From positions 248,001 to 312,000 of the forward strand of contig NZ_FMTY01000002.1 of the NCBI RefSeq assembly GCF_900100625.1: a DNA stretch of 64,000 nucleotides, read 5' to 3'. Position 1 is the stretch's first letter, and each line of letters opens with the position of its first letter. Below the pieces are notes generated by a model that worked only from the letters and a program-made list of their open reading frames with translations, did not search any database and had not been told where the DNA came from. This document shows, piece by piece, positions 1-9,745 of this stretch. The position numbers and the translations under genes are program-made. The stretch is from Flavobacterium saliperosum. Lineage in GTDB: Bacteria > Bacteroidota > Bacteroidia > Flavobacteriales > Flavobacteriaceae.

Positions 1-1
1 T

Positions 2-526
2 AAAGGAAAAGAGCATACCGTTTGGAAATCGAAAGAGCAGGAAGAGCAACAATACGTGACCCAATTTATTCTTGAGAACATTAAAAGTTTTGTTTCGGAA
101 GAAGTGGTTTCCAGTCCGTATACCGTTGAAGCCGGAAATTTACTGCACATCAAAACCGATATTTCCGCAAAGCTTAATGAGAAATCCGATTTGGGTGAAG
201 TGCTGAAAGTATTGCATCCGACTCCGGCAGTTTGCGGTTATCCGAAGTTGATTGCCAAAGATTTCATTTTGGAAAGCGAGGGGTATGACAGAGAATATTA
301 TGCCGGGTTTTTAGGGGAACTGAATATGAATTTCGCAATTGGCAAAAGTGAGTGTTCGGATTTGTATGTTAATTTGCGGTGCATGAAAATAGAGATTGCT
401 TCGAATGCCGCAATGACAAAAGCGAGTTTGTATATCGGTTGCGGAATTACGAAGGACAGCGATCCGGAAAAAGAATTCCTTGAAACGGTTAACAAGTCAA
501 TGACCATGAAGAAAATTTTAAATTAA
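2..526 (+). CDS. menF: Isochorismate synthase, C-terminal part (5' end outside window)
   Basis: Converts chorismate to isochorismate, the first step toward menaquinone (or a catechol siderophore). The reading frame is open from base 2, so the gene starts before the window. Only the C-terminal part of the chorismate-binding fold is present. Visible family signatures are HPTPAVCGYPK, then the Glu-rich ESEGYDREYYAGFLGE stretch with the magnesium/chorismate-binding acidic residues, and IGCGITKDSDPEKEF near the end. A GTG at 56 is internal and not a start. The stop codon is immediately followed by the bshB1 start with no gap, so the two are probably co-transcribed. Menaquinone is the likely destination because Flavobacteriaceae respire with it; that assignment is inference. 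Confidence 0.88.
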   Translation, partial: KGKEHTVWKSKEQEEQQYVTQFILENIKSFVSEEVVSSPYTVEAGNLLHIKTDISAKLNEKSDLGEVLKVLHPTPAVCGYPKLIAKDFILESEGYDREYYAGFLGELNMNFAIGKSECSDLYVNLRCMKIEIASNAAMTKASLYIGCGITKDSDPEKEFLETVNKSMTMKKILN

Positions 527-1243
527 ATGAAATTAGATATACTAGCTTTCGGGGCGCATCCCGATGATGTGGAATTAGGTTGTGGCGCTACTATTGCCAA
601 AGAAATTTCATTGGGTAAAAAAGTAGGAATAGTCGATTTGACGCGAGGTGAGTTAGGAACAAGAGGTTCTGCGGATATCAGGGATGAAGAAGCGGCTGCG
701 GCTGCAAAAATTCTCGGAGTTCAGATTCGTGAAAACCTGAGATTCCGTGACGGCTTTTTTGTTAACGATGAAAAACACCAATTGGAAATTATCAGGATGA
801 TTCGCAAATACCAACCGGAAATCGTGTTGTGTAATGCGGTTGAAGACCGTCATATCGATCACGGAAAGGGCAGTAAACTGGTTTCCGACGCTTGTTTTTT
901 ATCGGGTTTACGCCGAATTGAAACGGTGGACAACGGCGAACAACAGGAAGCCTGGCGACCAAAATTAGTGTACCATTACATTCAGTGGAAAAACAGCGAA
1001 CCCGATTTTGTAGTGGACGTAACCGGATTTACAGACAAGAAAGTGGAAGCTGTCATGGCCTACAGTTCCCAATTTTACGAACCCAATTCGAATGAACCGA
1101 TAACCCCAATTGCAACGAAAAACTTTCTGGACAGCCTAGTTTATCGCTCTCAGGACCTGGGAAGACTCATCGGCACCGATTTTGGAGAAGGATTTACTGT
1201 AGAGAGGTATTTGGCAGTCAATAGTTTAGGAGATTTGCGATAA
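527..1243 (+). CDS. bshB1: Bacillithiol biosynthesis deacetylase BshB1
   Basis: LmbE/PIG-L family zinc deacetylase of 238 residues, the usual BshB1 length. It removes the acetyl group from GlcNAc-malate to give GlcN-malate in bacillithiol synthesis. The zinc site is readable: AHPDD at residues 10-14 (His11, Asp14) and HIDHGK at 109-114 (His112). The LTRGELGTRGS stretch (residues 38-48) is typical of the BshB1 subgroup. The ATG starts directly after the stop of the upstream isochorismate synthase gene. A strong terminator follows only after the downstream tRNA. Other bacillithiol genes (bshA, bshC) are not in this window. Confidence 0.93.
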   Translation: MKLDILAFGAHPDDVELGCGATIAKEISLGKKVGIVDLTRGELGTRGSADIRDEEAAAAAKILGVQIRENLRFRDGFFVNDEKHQLEIIRMIRKYQPEIVLCNAVEDRHIDHGKGSKLVSDACFLSGLRRIETVDNGEQQEAWRPKLVYHYIQWKNSEPDFVVDVTGFTDKKVEAVMAYSSQFYEPNSNEPITPIATKNFLDSLVYRSQDLGRLIGTDFGEGFTVERYLAVNSLGDLR

Positions 1244-1259
1244 TTTTTTTATTTTTTTA

Positions 1260-1290
1260 TTTGCGAAAGCCGATAAAACCCCTATATTTG
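1260..1290 (+). promoter_or_regulatory. Promoter of tRNA-His (Bacteroidota type)
   Basis: TTTG at 1260-1263 and TATATTTG at 1283-1290 are separated by 19 bases. This is an exact match to the Bacteroidota primary sigma factor pattern. It lies 17 bases before the tRNA and has the same elements and spacing as the promoter of tRNA-Tyr elsewhere in the window. Confidence 0.85.
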
Positions 1291-1306
1291 CACTCGCAAA
1301 ACAAAT

Positions 1307-1381
<75 letters not shown>

Positions 1382-1395
1382 CTTAACATTGGTAA

Positions 1396-1424
1396 GCCTC
1401 CAGGAAACTGGAGGCTTTTTTTAT
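1396..1424 (+). terminator. Intrinsic terminator after tRNA-His
   Basis: Perfect 8-bp stem GCCTCCAG/CTGGAGGC with a GAAA tetraloop, followed by nine T residues. Confidence 0.93.
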
Positions 1425-1530
1425 TTTTCATTTTTTTTTTGAATAAAAAGCGGATTCCTAATAAAAATCTTACTATATTAGTGAAGCTAAATTAAAAGCA
1501 AATTAATAAGTAGAACATAAAAAAAGTATT

Positions 1531-1860
1531 ATGGGATCATTTTTAATTACAAAAAGAACAAACGGTGAATTTCAGTTTGTATTGAAAGCAGGTAACGGTC
1601 AGGTTATTTTAGCGAGTGAAGGTTATACAACCAGAGCAGCTTGTGAAAACGGAATTGAGTCAGTACGAAAAAATTCTCAGGACGATGCGCGTTTTGACCG
1701 TTTGGAATCCAAAAACGGAAAGCCGTATTTTAATTTAAAAGCTACTAACGGACAAATCATTGGGAACAGTGAAATGTATGAGTCAGAAGCCGCTCGTGAA
1801 AACGGGATCGAATCCGTTAAGAAAAATGCACCGGATGCCGCTGTAAAAGAAGAATTATAA
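1531..1860 (+). CDS. DUF1508 (YegP-like) protein
   Basis: Small cytoplasmic protein of 109 residues with two tandem DUF1508 repeats. The first is at about residues 10-48 (FQFVLKAGNGQVILASEGY...ENGIESV). The second is at about 60-98 (PYFNLKATNGQIIGNSEMY...ENGIESV). This two-repeat form is the usual YegP architecture. The molecular function of the family is not established, though members are often linked to stress. It stands alone between two terminators, so it is probably monocistronic. I could not find a clear -33/-7 promoter pair in front of it. Confidence 0.88.
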   Translation: MGSFLITKRTNGEFQFVLKAGNGQVILASEGYTTRAACENGIESVRKNSQDDARFDRLESKNGKPYFNLKATNGQIIGNSEMYESEAARENGIESVKKNAPDAAVKEEL

Positions 1861-1870
1861 TTAGCATTTA

Positions 1871-1904
1871 AAATAAAAAAGCTCCTCATTGAGGAGCTTT
1901 TTTT
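1871..1904. terminator. Bidirectional terminator between convergent genes
   Basis: Stem GCTCCTC/GAGGAGC (1881-1887/1891-1897) with a 3-base loop, an A-run before it and a T-run after it. It can serve both the DUF1508 gene on plus and the peptidase gene on minus. Confidence 0.9.
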
Positions 1905-1910
1905 ATGGGT

Positions 1911-2939
1911 TTATTTTCCGTCACGGTCAACAACAATGCGGTTTTCGCGGTTTGTTAACTCCCAGGCTAATGCAAATGCCAGTTTTGCTCTTTTGGTCAG
2001 GGCATCAAACTCGATTTTTTCCACTTCATCGGTCGGCTTGTGATAATCATCATGAATGCCATTAAAGAAGAAAATTGCAGGAATCCCTTTTTTCGCAAAG
2101 TTATAATGGTCGGAACGGTAATAAATTTGCTCCGGATCGTTTCTGTCGTTGTATTTGTAATCCAAACGCAGGTTAACGTATTTACTGTTCATCTCTTCGT
2201 TAATGGTATGCAATTCCGAGCTTAATCGGTCGGAACCAATCACATAAATATAATTGCTGTCATTCGGATTCAAATTATCGCGACGACCCACCATGTCTAT
2301 ATTAATATTGGCAATGGTATTTTTCAATGGGAATAACGGATTTTCAGAATAATAACGCGAACCGTGTAAGCCGTGTTCTTCTCCGGTTACATGAAGGAAT
2401 AAAATGGATCGTTTCGGACCTTTTCCGGCCTTTTTAGCCTCCATAAAGGCTTTGGCAATTTCCATTACGGCAACCGTTCCGGAACCGTCGTCATCGGCAC
2501 CGTTATAGATTTCCCCGTTTTTCATTCCGACGTGATCGTAGTGTGCGGAAATAACCAAAACTTCTTCCGGTTTTTCAGAACCTTCAATGTAAGCCCAGAT
2601 GTTCTCGGAATCATTCAGTTTCGGACTGAATCCTTTTTTCATGTATTCGGAAGGGACTTTTTGATAAAAACTATCGGCTCCTTTTGGAAAAGAAATCCCA
2701 AGTTTCTTGTATTGATTGATGATGTATTCCCCCGCTTTTTTTTGTCCGGGTTCCCCCGTATTTCTTCCTTGCATTTCATCAGAAGCAATAACATACAGGT
2801 TTTTCTTTAAATTTTCCTGACTGATTGCTTTCAGGTAGTTTTCCGGCGTGCTTGTTTTTGTCTCGGCAATTTTTTGTTGTGAAGTACAACTTGCAAAACT
2901 CAACGAAAGCACCAGGCTTAGCATGATTATTTTTTTCAT
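1911..2939 (-). CDS. M28 family zinc aminopeptidase, lipoprotein
   Basis: Secreted or envelope-bound exopeptidase of 342 residues with a lipoprotein signal peptide (lipobox SFASC, Cys18). The co-catalytic two-zinc site of family M28 is complete. It consists of His133 and Asp135 in SAHYDHVG, Asp149 in GADDDGSG, the catalytic Glu187 and ligand Glu188 in TGEEHG, Asp215 in NIDMVG, and His300 in HDDYHKPTD. Expected role is release of N-terminal amino acids from peptides in the periplasm or at the cell surface; exact specificity cannot be read from sequence. A TAnnTTTG-type -7 element (TATTTTTG, 2966-2973 on minus) lies about 30 bases upstream, so it may be transcribed separately from the DUF3667 gene upstream. 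Confidence 0.9.
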   Translation of the reverse strand: MKKIIMLSLVLSLSFASCTSQQKIAETKTSTPENYLKAISQENLKKNLYVIASDEMQGRNTGEPGQKKAGEYIINQYKKLGISFPKGADSFYQKVPSEYMKKGFSPKLNDSENIWAYIEGSEKPEEVLVISAHYDHVGMKNGEIYNGADDDGSGTVAVMEIAKAFMEAKKAGKGPKRSILFLHVTGEEHGLHGSRYYSENPLFPLKNTIANINIDMVGRRDNLNPNDSNYIYVIGSDRLSSELHTINEEMNSKYVNLRLDYKYNDRNDPEQIYYRSDHYNFAKKGIPAIFFFNGIHDDYHKPTDEVEKIEFDALTKRAKLAFALAWELTNRENRIVVDRDGK

Positions 2940-3002
2940 ATTGATTGATGTTTTCTAATTAGTAGCAAAAATAGATTTTTGTTTCACTTTAAATTTATTT
3001 TT

Positions 3003-4025
3003 TTATTCAATTGTCATTGCGGTGTAAATAATGTAGGCAACCAACACAATCCAAAGAAAAATGAAATTTATGAAAAACAACGTGGAACTTTTTAAAAAAG
3101 AGATGAATTTATTTTCGCCGTAAAACCGTTTGTGTGCTTTGTAAAAATAAATGATGAGCCAGAAAAAGTAAGCAATGCGAATTATACCTTTTAAGACCTC
3201 GAACAGTATTAGGTCACTGTAACTTTGAATCCATTCTGAAATTATAAGCAAACTGGTAAGCAGAAGCATGAAGGAGAAATAGTGTAACGTGAAAATTCCG
3301 TGATCGAAATAATACCAGCGTTTTTTTCCGTGAAAAAACCACAACCAGAATGCAAAAACAGGCAAATAAAGGAAAAGTACTTTCGGTAGGTTTTGCTTGA
3401 AATGTATGAGTGATTTGTCGAAAGCCTGTCTGAAAGTATTATGTTCAGCAACGGTAACCATTTTTTTGGTATACCAGTATTCGATTTTGTCTAATTTGTC
3501 TTTTTCGGGAAGTAAGCTCTGAACAGAATCCAATGCTTTTACGGTCTTATATTTTCCAAACCAGCCGTATTCGTCCATCCAGCTGTTGTTGTATCCTTGT
3601 TGTTCTTTCGGAATGCTGTCGTTACTGTTCCAGAGATTTACCTTGGCTTCATCAGTTGATTTCGTAACCTTAATGGCGGCATCTTTATCTCCAAAGGCAA
3701 TATTTTTTTCGTTTAGTACAAGTCCGGAAAGGAAAAAGGTAATGAAGCTGATGAAAATGTAAAGTTTAATCGGAGCCACAAAACGTTGTCTTCTCCCGGA
3801 CAGGTACTCGCGTGTGAGTCTCGCCGGATGGAAGAGAAGGTATTTCATGGTTTTCCAGAAACTGCTGTCATAATGAACGAGGTCTTCCACAAAATGGGTA
3901 AAAAGATAATGAAACGATTTTCGGGTTTCGGTATTTTCCTGACCACATTGGGGGCAAAAACGTTCTTCCACGAAAGTGCCGCAATTTAAACAAGTCTTGT
4001 CTTCACGAAGTACCCCTTTACTCAT
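3003..4025 (-). CDS. DUF3667 domain membrane protein
   Basis: Inner-membrane protein of 340 residues, typical of Bacteroidota. The N-terminus carries a zinc-ribbon-like pair of cysteine knuckles (CLNC and CPQCGQ). The DUF3667 signature follows (FVEDLVHYDSSFWKT, then LLFHPARLTREYLSGRRQ). One membrane helix follows at about residues 88-106, and about four more lie in the C-terminal half. A soluble segment of roughly 100 residues sits between them. Function is unknown. The peptidase gene lies 63 bases downstream on the same strand. Confidence 0.85.
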   Translation of the reverse strand: MSKGVLREDKTCLNCGTFVEERFCPQCGQENTETRKSFHYLFTHFVEDLVHYDSSFWKTMKYLLFHPARLTREYLSGRRQRFVAPIKLYIFISFITFFLSGLVLNEKNIAFGDKDAAIKVTKSTDEAKVNLWNSNDSIPKEQQGYNNSWMDEYGWFGKYKTVKALDSVQSLLPEKDKLDKIEYWYTKKMVTVAEHNTFRQAFDKSLIHFKQNLPKVLFLYLPVFAFWLWFFHGKKRWYYFDHGIFTLHYFSFMLLLTSLLIISEWIQSYSDLILFEVLKGIIRIAYFFWLIIYFYKAHKRFYGENKFISFLKSSTLFFINFIFLWIVLVAYIIYTAMTIE

Positions 4026-4142
4026 TTCGAATTACCTTTAAATCACTTAAATTTAAAAATAAAAAAGAATACAATAAGTGTTTTCTGTATAAACTACTGA
4101 TTTTTAAGATGAAATGGATTGTAAGGGTAATTGCGTATAAAT

Positions 4143-4170
4143 AAAAAGCTCCCGATTTTGGGAGCTCTTT
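4143..4170 (-). terminator. Terminator downstream of the LOG-family gene
   Basis: Stem AGCTCCC/GGGAGCT (4147-4153/4160-4166) with a 6-base loop. The A-run at 4143-4147 is the T-tract on the minus transcript, and a T-run flanks the other side too. Confidence 0.85.
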
Positions 4171-4178
4171 TTGATTTC

Positions 4179-4904
4179 TTAGAAGTTAGGGCTAAGATTG
4201 TATTTTTTATAGAAGGTATCCAGTACTTCCAAAACTTCATCTTCGGTATCCACCACTTTAATAAGATTCATGTCTTCCGGATTGGCATTGTTTTCTTTTT
4301 CAATAATAACGGCTTTAATCCAATCCAATAATCCGCTCCAGAATTCCCTTCCCACTAAGATAATAGGGAACTTTCCTATTTTTTTGGTTTGGATTAGGGT
4401 AACGGCTTCAAACAATTCGTCTAACGTACCAAAACCGCCCGGCATTACAACGAATCCCTGAGAATATTTTACGAACATTACTTTGCGCACAAAGAAATAA
4501 TCGAAACTCAGGTTTTTGTCTTTGTCGATATACGGATTGTAATGTTGTTCAAAAGGCAAATCAATGTTTAAACCTACGGAAGTTCCGTTTCCAAGATGCG
4601 CCCCTTTATTTCCGGCTTCCATAATTCCGGGACCGCCACCGGTAATCACACCATATCCGGCCTGACTGATTTTATAAGCAATTTTTTCTGCCAATAAATA
4701 ATATTTGTTATCCGGCTTCGTTCTCGCTGATCCGAAAATGGATACACACGGACCAATTCGTCCCATGGATTCATATCCGTTAACGAACTCCGACATAATT
4801 TTAAAAATTGCCCATGAATCGTTAGAACGTATTTCGTTCCAGGTTTTTTGTTTGAACTTTTCCTGGATTTTGTCGTCATCACTTAAAAAATCATCTTTCA
4901 TCAT
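4179..4904 (-). CDS. LOG/TIGR00730 family nucleotide phosphoribohydrolase
   Basis: Rossmann-fold protein of 241 residues, related to the cytokinin-activating LOG enzymes and to bacterial PpnN-type nucleosidases that cleave nucleoside 5'-monophosphates to base plus ribose 5-phosphate. Signatures are SIFGSAR, GGGPGIMEAGNKGAH and the diagnostic PGGFGTLDE. The start is 31 bases after the uvrA stop, so co-transcription with uvrA is plausible, and a terminator follows the stop. Bacterial members are widely misannotated as lysine decarboxylases. The actual substrate here is unknown. Confidence 0.88.
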   Translation of the reverse strand: MMKDDFLSDDDKIQEKFKQKTWNEIRSNDSWAIFKIMSEFVNGYESMGRIGPCVSIFGSARTKPDNKYYLLAEKIAYKISQAGYGVITGGGPGIMEAGNKGAHLGNGTSVGLNIDLPFEQHYNPYIDKDKNLSFDYFFVRKVMFVKYSQGFVVMPGGFGTLDELFEAVTLIQTKKIGKFPIILVGREFWSGLLDWIKAVIIEKENNANPEDMNLIKVVDTEDEVLEVLDTFYKKYNLSPNF

Positions 4905-4935
4905 TTTTCTTTTTCGTTAAAATTAAAATAGCCTG

Positions 4936-7767
4936 CTAATGTAATTCTTTTTTCAAAAATTGCGCAGTATAGCTTTTCTTATTTTTAATGATCTCTTCCG
5001 GAGTTCCTTTGGCAATCAGCTCACCGCCGCCTTTTCCACCTTCATAACCAATGTCAATGATGTAATCGGCGAGTTTGATTACGTCCATATTGTGTTCGAT
5101 AATCAAAACGGTATTGCCTTTTTCAACCAGTTTAGTAATCACATCCATCAACACGCGAATGTCTTCAAAATGCAATCCGGTTGTAGGTTCGTCAAGAATG
5201 TAAAAGGTATTTCCGGTATCTTTTTTGGATAATTCGGTAGCCAGTTTGATACGTTGCGCTTCACCTCCGGAAAGGGTCGTGCTTTGTTGTCCCAATGTAA
5301 TGTATCCCAAACCAACGTCCTGAATGGTTTTGATTTTTCGGTAGATTTTCGGAATGTTTTCAAAAAACGGCACCGCTTCATCCACCGTCATCGCCAATAC
5401 ATCCGAAATTGATTTCCCTTTGTAACGGATTTCCAGTGTTTCCCTGTTGAAACGTTTGCCCTGACAGGTTTCACATTCCACATACACATCCGGTAAGAAA
5501 CTCATTTCAATGGTTCTCACACCCGAACCTTCACAGGTTTCACATCGTCCACCTGAAACATTAAAACTGAAACGCCCCGGTTTGTAACCACGAATCATGG
5601 CTTCGGGCGTTTGGGTATACAGGCTTCGGATTTCCGAAAACACATCGGTATACGTTGCCGGATTGGAGCGTGGTGTACGCCCAATCGGACTTTGGTCAAT
5701 GTCAATTACTTTGTCTATGTGCTCCAGCCCTTCAATTTTTTTGTACGGCTGTGGTTTTTTTACCGCGTTGAAGAAATGGGCGTTCAGAATAGGGTAGAGC
5801 GTTTCGTTAATCAATGTCGATTTACCGCTGCCCGAAACTCCCGTAACACAAATCAGTTGTCCTAACGGAAATTCCACGGAAACATTTTTCAGGTTATTTC
5901 CTGTCGCACCACTTAGTTTTATTGATTTTCCGTTGCCTTCACGTCGTATTTTAGGAACAGCAATTTCCATTTGTCCGTTAAGGTACTGCGCCGTAATGGT
6001 TTTTTCTTTCAGCAGTTCGGCCGGAGTACCGCAACTGATGATTTCTCCGCCAAAACGACCCGCTTTCGGACCGATGTCAATCACATAGTCGGCACGTTCA
6101 ATCATGTCTTTGTCGTGTTCCACCACAATAACCGAGTTTCCGATATCGCGCAATTGTTCCAAAGAGTGAATCAGTTTTTCGTTATCGCGTTGGTGTAATC
6201 CGATACTCGGTTCGTCCAAAATATAAAGGACTCCAACCAATTGTGAACCGATTTGCGTGGCCAGACGGATACGTTGCGCTTCACCACCCGAAAGTGATTT
6301 TGAACTTCGTTCCAATGCCAGATAATTTAAGCCGACATCCACCAAAAACTGCAAACGGGCTTTAATTTCCTTAACGACTTCTACGGCAATGGCTTTTTGT
6401 TTTTCCGATAAATGAGTGTCTAAGTTTTCAAACCAGGTACTCAATTCGTCGATATCCATGGCTGATAATTCGCCAATGTTTTTTTCGTTGATTTTAAAAT
6501 ACAGGGATTCTTTTCGCAATCGGGTTCCGCGACATTCCGGACAATCGGTTTCGTCCATGAATTCCTTCGCCCAACGTTTGATGGAGGCCGAACCGCTTTC
6601 TTCGTATTGGTTTTTGATGAAATTCGAAATCCCTTCAAAATCGATTTTATAGTCTTTCGTGATGCCCATTACTTTGGAAACCACTGAAAATTTCTCGTTT
6701 CCGCCATTCAAAATCATTTCCATCGCAACTTCAGGAATAGTTTCTATGGCATCTGTTAATTTGAACCCGTATTTTTCTCCGATAATTTCCAATTGTTTGA
6801 AAATCCACGAACTTTTTTGTTCCCCCAACGGAGCAAAACCACCTTGTTTGATGGATAATTTCGGATTCGGGATGATTTTATTCAGATTGATTTCGTTCAC
6901 GGTTCCCAATCCGTTGCAATGCGGACAGGCACCTTTCGGGGAGTTGAACGAGAAGTTATTCGGCTCCGGATTCGGATAGGAAATTCCGGTGGTCGGACAC
7001 ATTAAATTCCGACTGAAATACCGTACTTCCTGACTTTCCTGCTCGATAATCATCATGATACCATCACCGTGATACATCGCGGTTTTAATGCTTTCGGTCA
7101 GACGTTTGTCTAAATCTTCCGTTGTATCTATCGCCATTCGGTCAATAACCGTTTCGATATCGTGGGTTTTGTAACGGTCAATTTTCATGCCATATTCCAA
7201 ATCACGGATAACACCGTCCACACGTACTTTTACAAATCCCTGTTTGGAAATCTGTTCGAATAATTCACGGTAATGTCCTTTACGTGAACGGATTATCGGG
7301 GCTAAAATGTTGATTCTCTTTCCGTTGAAGTTCTCAAAAATAAGTTCCTTGATCTGGTCATCGGAATAGGAAACCATTTTTTCACCGGTATTGTAACTGT
7401 AGGCTTCACCGGCTCTGGCAAATAATAATCGAAGGAAATCGTAAATTTCGGTAATCGTTCCAACGGTGGAGCGCGGACTCTTACTGGTGGTTTTCTGCTC
7501 GATGGCTATCACCGGGGAAAGTCCGTCAATCTTATCCACATCCGGGCGTTCCAGACCACCCAAAAACTGACGGGCATAGGCAGAGAACGTTTCGATGTAA
7601 CGGCGTTGTCCTTCGGCATAAATAGTATCGAAAGCCAATGACGATTTTCCGGAACCCGAAAGCCCGGTTATCACCACAAGTTTTTCACGCGGAATAACAA
7701 CATCTATATTTTTAAGGTTATGGACGCGGGCGCCTAAAACTTCAATCGTATCTTCTGTATTTAACAT
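4936..7767 (-). CDS. uvrA: Excinuclease ABC subunit A
   Basis: Damage-recognition ATPase of nucleotide excision repair, 943 residues, the normal full length. Two ABC ATPase halves are visible, with Walker A motifs GLSGSGKSS (about residue 35) and GVSGSGKST (about residue 645). Each half has an LSGGEAQRI signature and an ILDEP Walker B. Zinc-finger cysteines are present: a CPTTG...CPHCNG module, CPECRGTR, and CETCEGSG...CETCQGKR in the second half. No frameshift or truncation is seen. A TACCTTTG -7 element on the minus strand at 7794-7801 sits about 30 bases before the ATG. Confidence 0.98.
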   Translation of the reverse strand: MLNTEDTIEVLGARVHNLKNIDVVIPREKLVVITGLSGSGKSSLAFDTIYAEGQRRYIETFSAYARQFLGGLERPDVDKIDGLSPVIAIEQKTTSKSPRSTVGTITEIYDFLRLLFARAGEAYSYNTGEKMVSYSDDQIKELIFENFNGKRINILAPIIRSRKGHYRELFEQISKQGFVKVRVDGVIRDLEYGMKIDRYKTHDIETVIDRMAIDTTEDLDKRLTESIKTAMYHGDGIMMIIEQESQEVRYFSRNLMCPTTGISYPNPEPNNFSFNSPKGACPHCNGLGTVNEINLNKIIPNPKLSIKQGGFAPLGEQKSSWIFKQLEIIGEKYGFKLTDAIETIPEVAMEMILNGGNEKFSVVSKVMGITKDYKIDFEGISNFIKNQYEESGSASIKRWAKEFMDETDCPECRGTRLRKESLYFKINEKNIGELSAMDIDELSTWFENLDTHLSEKQKAIAVEVVKEIKARLQFLVDVGLNYLALERSSKSLSGGEAQRIRLATQIGSQLVGVLYILDEPSIGLHQRDNEKLIHSLEQLRDIGNSVIVVEHDKDMIERADYVIDIGPKAGRFGGEIISCGTPAELLKEKTITAQYLNGQMEIAVPKIRREGNGKSIKLSGATGNNLKNVSVEFPLGQLICVTGVSGSGKSTLINETLYPILNAHFFNAVKKPQPYKKIEGLEHIDKVIDIDQSPIGRTPRSNPATYTDVFSEIRSLYTQTPEAMIRGYKPGRFSFNVSGGRCETCEGSGVRTIEMSFLPDVYVECETCQGKRFNRETLEIRYKGKSISDVLAMTVDEAVPFFENIPKIYRKIKTIQDVGLGYITLGQQSTTLSGGEAQRIKLATELSKKDTGNTFYILDEPTTGLHFEDIRVLMDVITKLVEKGNTVLIIEHNMDVIKLADYIIDIGYEGGKGGGELIAKGTPEEIIKNKKSYTAQFLKKELH

Positions 7768-7793
7768 AATTAGCTGTGTAGTTGTGCAAAACG

Positions 7794-7801
7794 CAAAGGT
7801 A
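7794..7801 (-). promoter_or_regulatory. -7 promoter element of uvrA
   Basis: TACCTTTG on the minus strand matches TAnnTTTG and lies 27 bases before the start codon. No convincing -33 TTG was found at the normal distance, so this is a partial promoter call. Confidence 0.5.
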
Positions 7802-7850
7802 CTGTTTTGTAGCCAATTTTAGTAAGTAGCCGTGAAAAGAAAACAGAAAT

Positions 7851-9671
7851 TTATTCTATCCGCAAGGATTTCAGTTTTTCCCGATACGCATCCAGAATGT
7901 CGACTTTTGCAATGTAACCCAAGCAGGTTTTGTCTTTCAGAACGAAGAGCATTTCTGAATTTGAAGTTTCGAATTTCTCCATGACGGTTTCCATGACTTC
8001 ATCATAGCAAACGGTTTCTTTTGGAGTTTCGATTACATCGCTTAACGGAGTGTGTTTTTTCTGAAAATCATTGAAAATAATCGGCCGGATAGTATCGAAA
8101 TGGATAATGCCTTGAAATTCGTCTTTTTCATTAACTACCGGAAAAACAGTTTGTTTTGTCTCTGAAAGTAAATTGGCCACATCGTCCAGTTTCGCAGTGG
8201 ACGCAATAGTAACGAAATTGGTTTTAAGATGTTTTGATAAATCGATGGAAGACAGGATGTTTTTATCTTTATCCGTGGTGAAAACCGTTCCCGAATCCGC
8301 CAGGTTTTTAATGTCCATCGAATGCCCTTCCATGCTTTTTGAAATCGCAAAACTGATGGACGAAACAATTAACAGTGGCACCATTAAACCGTAGCCGCCG
8401 GTAATTTCAGCAATCAGGAAGATGGCGGTTAACGGCGCATGAAACAATCCGCTTAAAACACCTGCCATGCCAACAATTGAAAAATTACTGATTGGCAATT
8501 CTTTGTTGATTCCGGTAAGCTGAAAAAATTTGGCAACAAAAAAACCAAGGTAGGAACCCACAAAAAGGGAAGGGGCGAAGTTGCCACCGTTCCCGCCACT
8601 GCCTAATGTGAGTCCGGTTGCGATGGATTTTATCATTAAAGTCACTCCGATGAAACCCAGTAGTATCCATTCGTTGGATTTGTGTTCGTCTAAAATGGTG
8701 TTTTCCAATAAAACTCCCGGATTTGCGGAGGACAGCGTTTTGATACTTTCATAACCTTCCCCGAAAAGCGTTGGAAAAAAGAAAATCAGTATAGCTAAAA
8801 GAGAAGCTCCAAACAAAGCTTTTTTATACGTGGACGATTTGAACTTACTGAAAAAATGTTCCACTTTCCGAAAATTTCGCGCATGATAGACGGAAACCAA
8901 TCCGGCCAGAATCCCTAAGATAATGTAATAGGGAATATTGTGATAGTCGAAGGTAAGTTGTCCTCTGAAGGTCAGTAATATATCTTCTTTCAAAACCACC
9001 GTGGAAACCAAAGCGCCTGTGGCCGCCGAAATCATAATCGGGATAAAAGCCGTTACACTCATATCGGCTAAAATCACTTCGATGGCAAACAAAACGCCGG
9101 CTATTGGAGCGTTAAAGGCGGCTGCAATTCCGGCTGCCACACCGCATGCCAATAGTAAGGTTCGGTCTTTGTAATTCAGTCGGTATTTTTGAGCATAATT
9201 GGACCCGAAAGCGGCACCGGTAATGGTAATTGGCGATTCCAGTCCGGCAGAACCACCCATGCCAACGGTTAGTGAGCTGGTTATGATTTGCGCATACATT
9301 TGTTTTCTCGGCATGATTCCCGATTTGTTGGCTACTGCAATCATAATCTGAGACGTGCCTTTTTCGATACTGCCGTCAAGGAATTTTTTGATGACGAAAG
9401 CGGTCAGTAAAATACCAATTACGGGAAGAATACTGTTGGAATAGGGCAAATGTAAAATACCGTCTATATAATTGGCAAAACGGAAAACCCAATGCGCAAA
9501 GGTTTTTAAAACAATTACCGCCAACGCTGATGAGATTCCGACCAATACACAGGAAACGTATAAGAATTGCCGGTTGCTCAGAATCGATTTCAATAAAAAA
9601 AGAAAAGCTTCAAAACGCTTTAATTGTTTACGCAGCAACAAAAGGAGAGGTGAAACTTTTTTATCGGGCAT
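7851..9671 (-). CDS. ClC family chloride channel/antiporter with two CBS domains
   Basis: Integral membrane anion transporter of 606 residues. A ClC core spans about residues 25-440 and a cytoplasmic CBS pair about 460-600. Filter-region signatures are GLESP at 143-147 (gating Glu145, the usual GREGP position), FNAPIAGVLFAIE at 186-198 and GSGGNGGNFAPSLFVG. The internal proton glutamate expected right after Glu198 (the position of Glu203 in CLC-ec1) is Val199, as in channel-type ClCs. The classical GSGIP motif is replaced by KGTSQ. CBS domains usually bind adenine nucleotides. Whether this protein is a channel or an exchanger cannot be settled here. Confidence 0.9.
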   Translation of the reverse strand: MPDKKVSPLLLLLRKQLKRFEAFLFLLKSILSNRQFLYVSCVLVGISSALAVIVLKTFAHWVFRFANYIDGILHLPYSNSILPVIGILLTAFVIKKFLDGSIEKGTSQIMIAVANKSGIMPRKQMYAQIITSSLTVGMGGSAGLESPITITGAAFGSNYAQKYRLNYKDRTLLLACGVAAGIAAAFNAPIAGVLFAIEVILADMSVTAFIPIMISAATGALVSTVVLKEDILLTFRGQLTFDYHNIPYYIILGILAGLVSVYHARNFRKVEHFFSKFKSSTYKKALFGASLLAILIFFFPTLFGEGYESIKTLSSANPGVLLENTILDEHKSNEWILLGFIGVTLMIKSIATGLTLGSGGNGGNFAPSLFVGSYLGFFVAKFFQLTGINKELPISNFSIVGMAGVLSGLFHAPLTAIFLIAEITGGYGLMVPLLIVSSISFAISKSMEGHSMDIKNLADSGTVFTTDKDKNILSSIDLSKHLKTNFVTIASTAKLDDVANLLSETKQTVFPVVNEKDEFQGIIHFDTIRPIIFNDFQKKHTPLSDVIETPKETVCYDEVMETVMEKFETSNSEMLFVLKDKTCLGYIAKVDILDAYREKLKSLRIE

Positions 9672-9745
9672 TGGTGTTTTTTTAGATTACAAACAAATGA
9701 AACGCTAAAATAAGCCAATTTTATGAGAACCTTGTTTTAAAAAAA

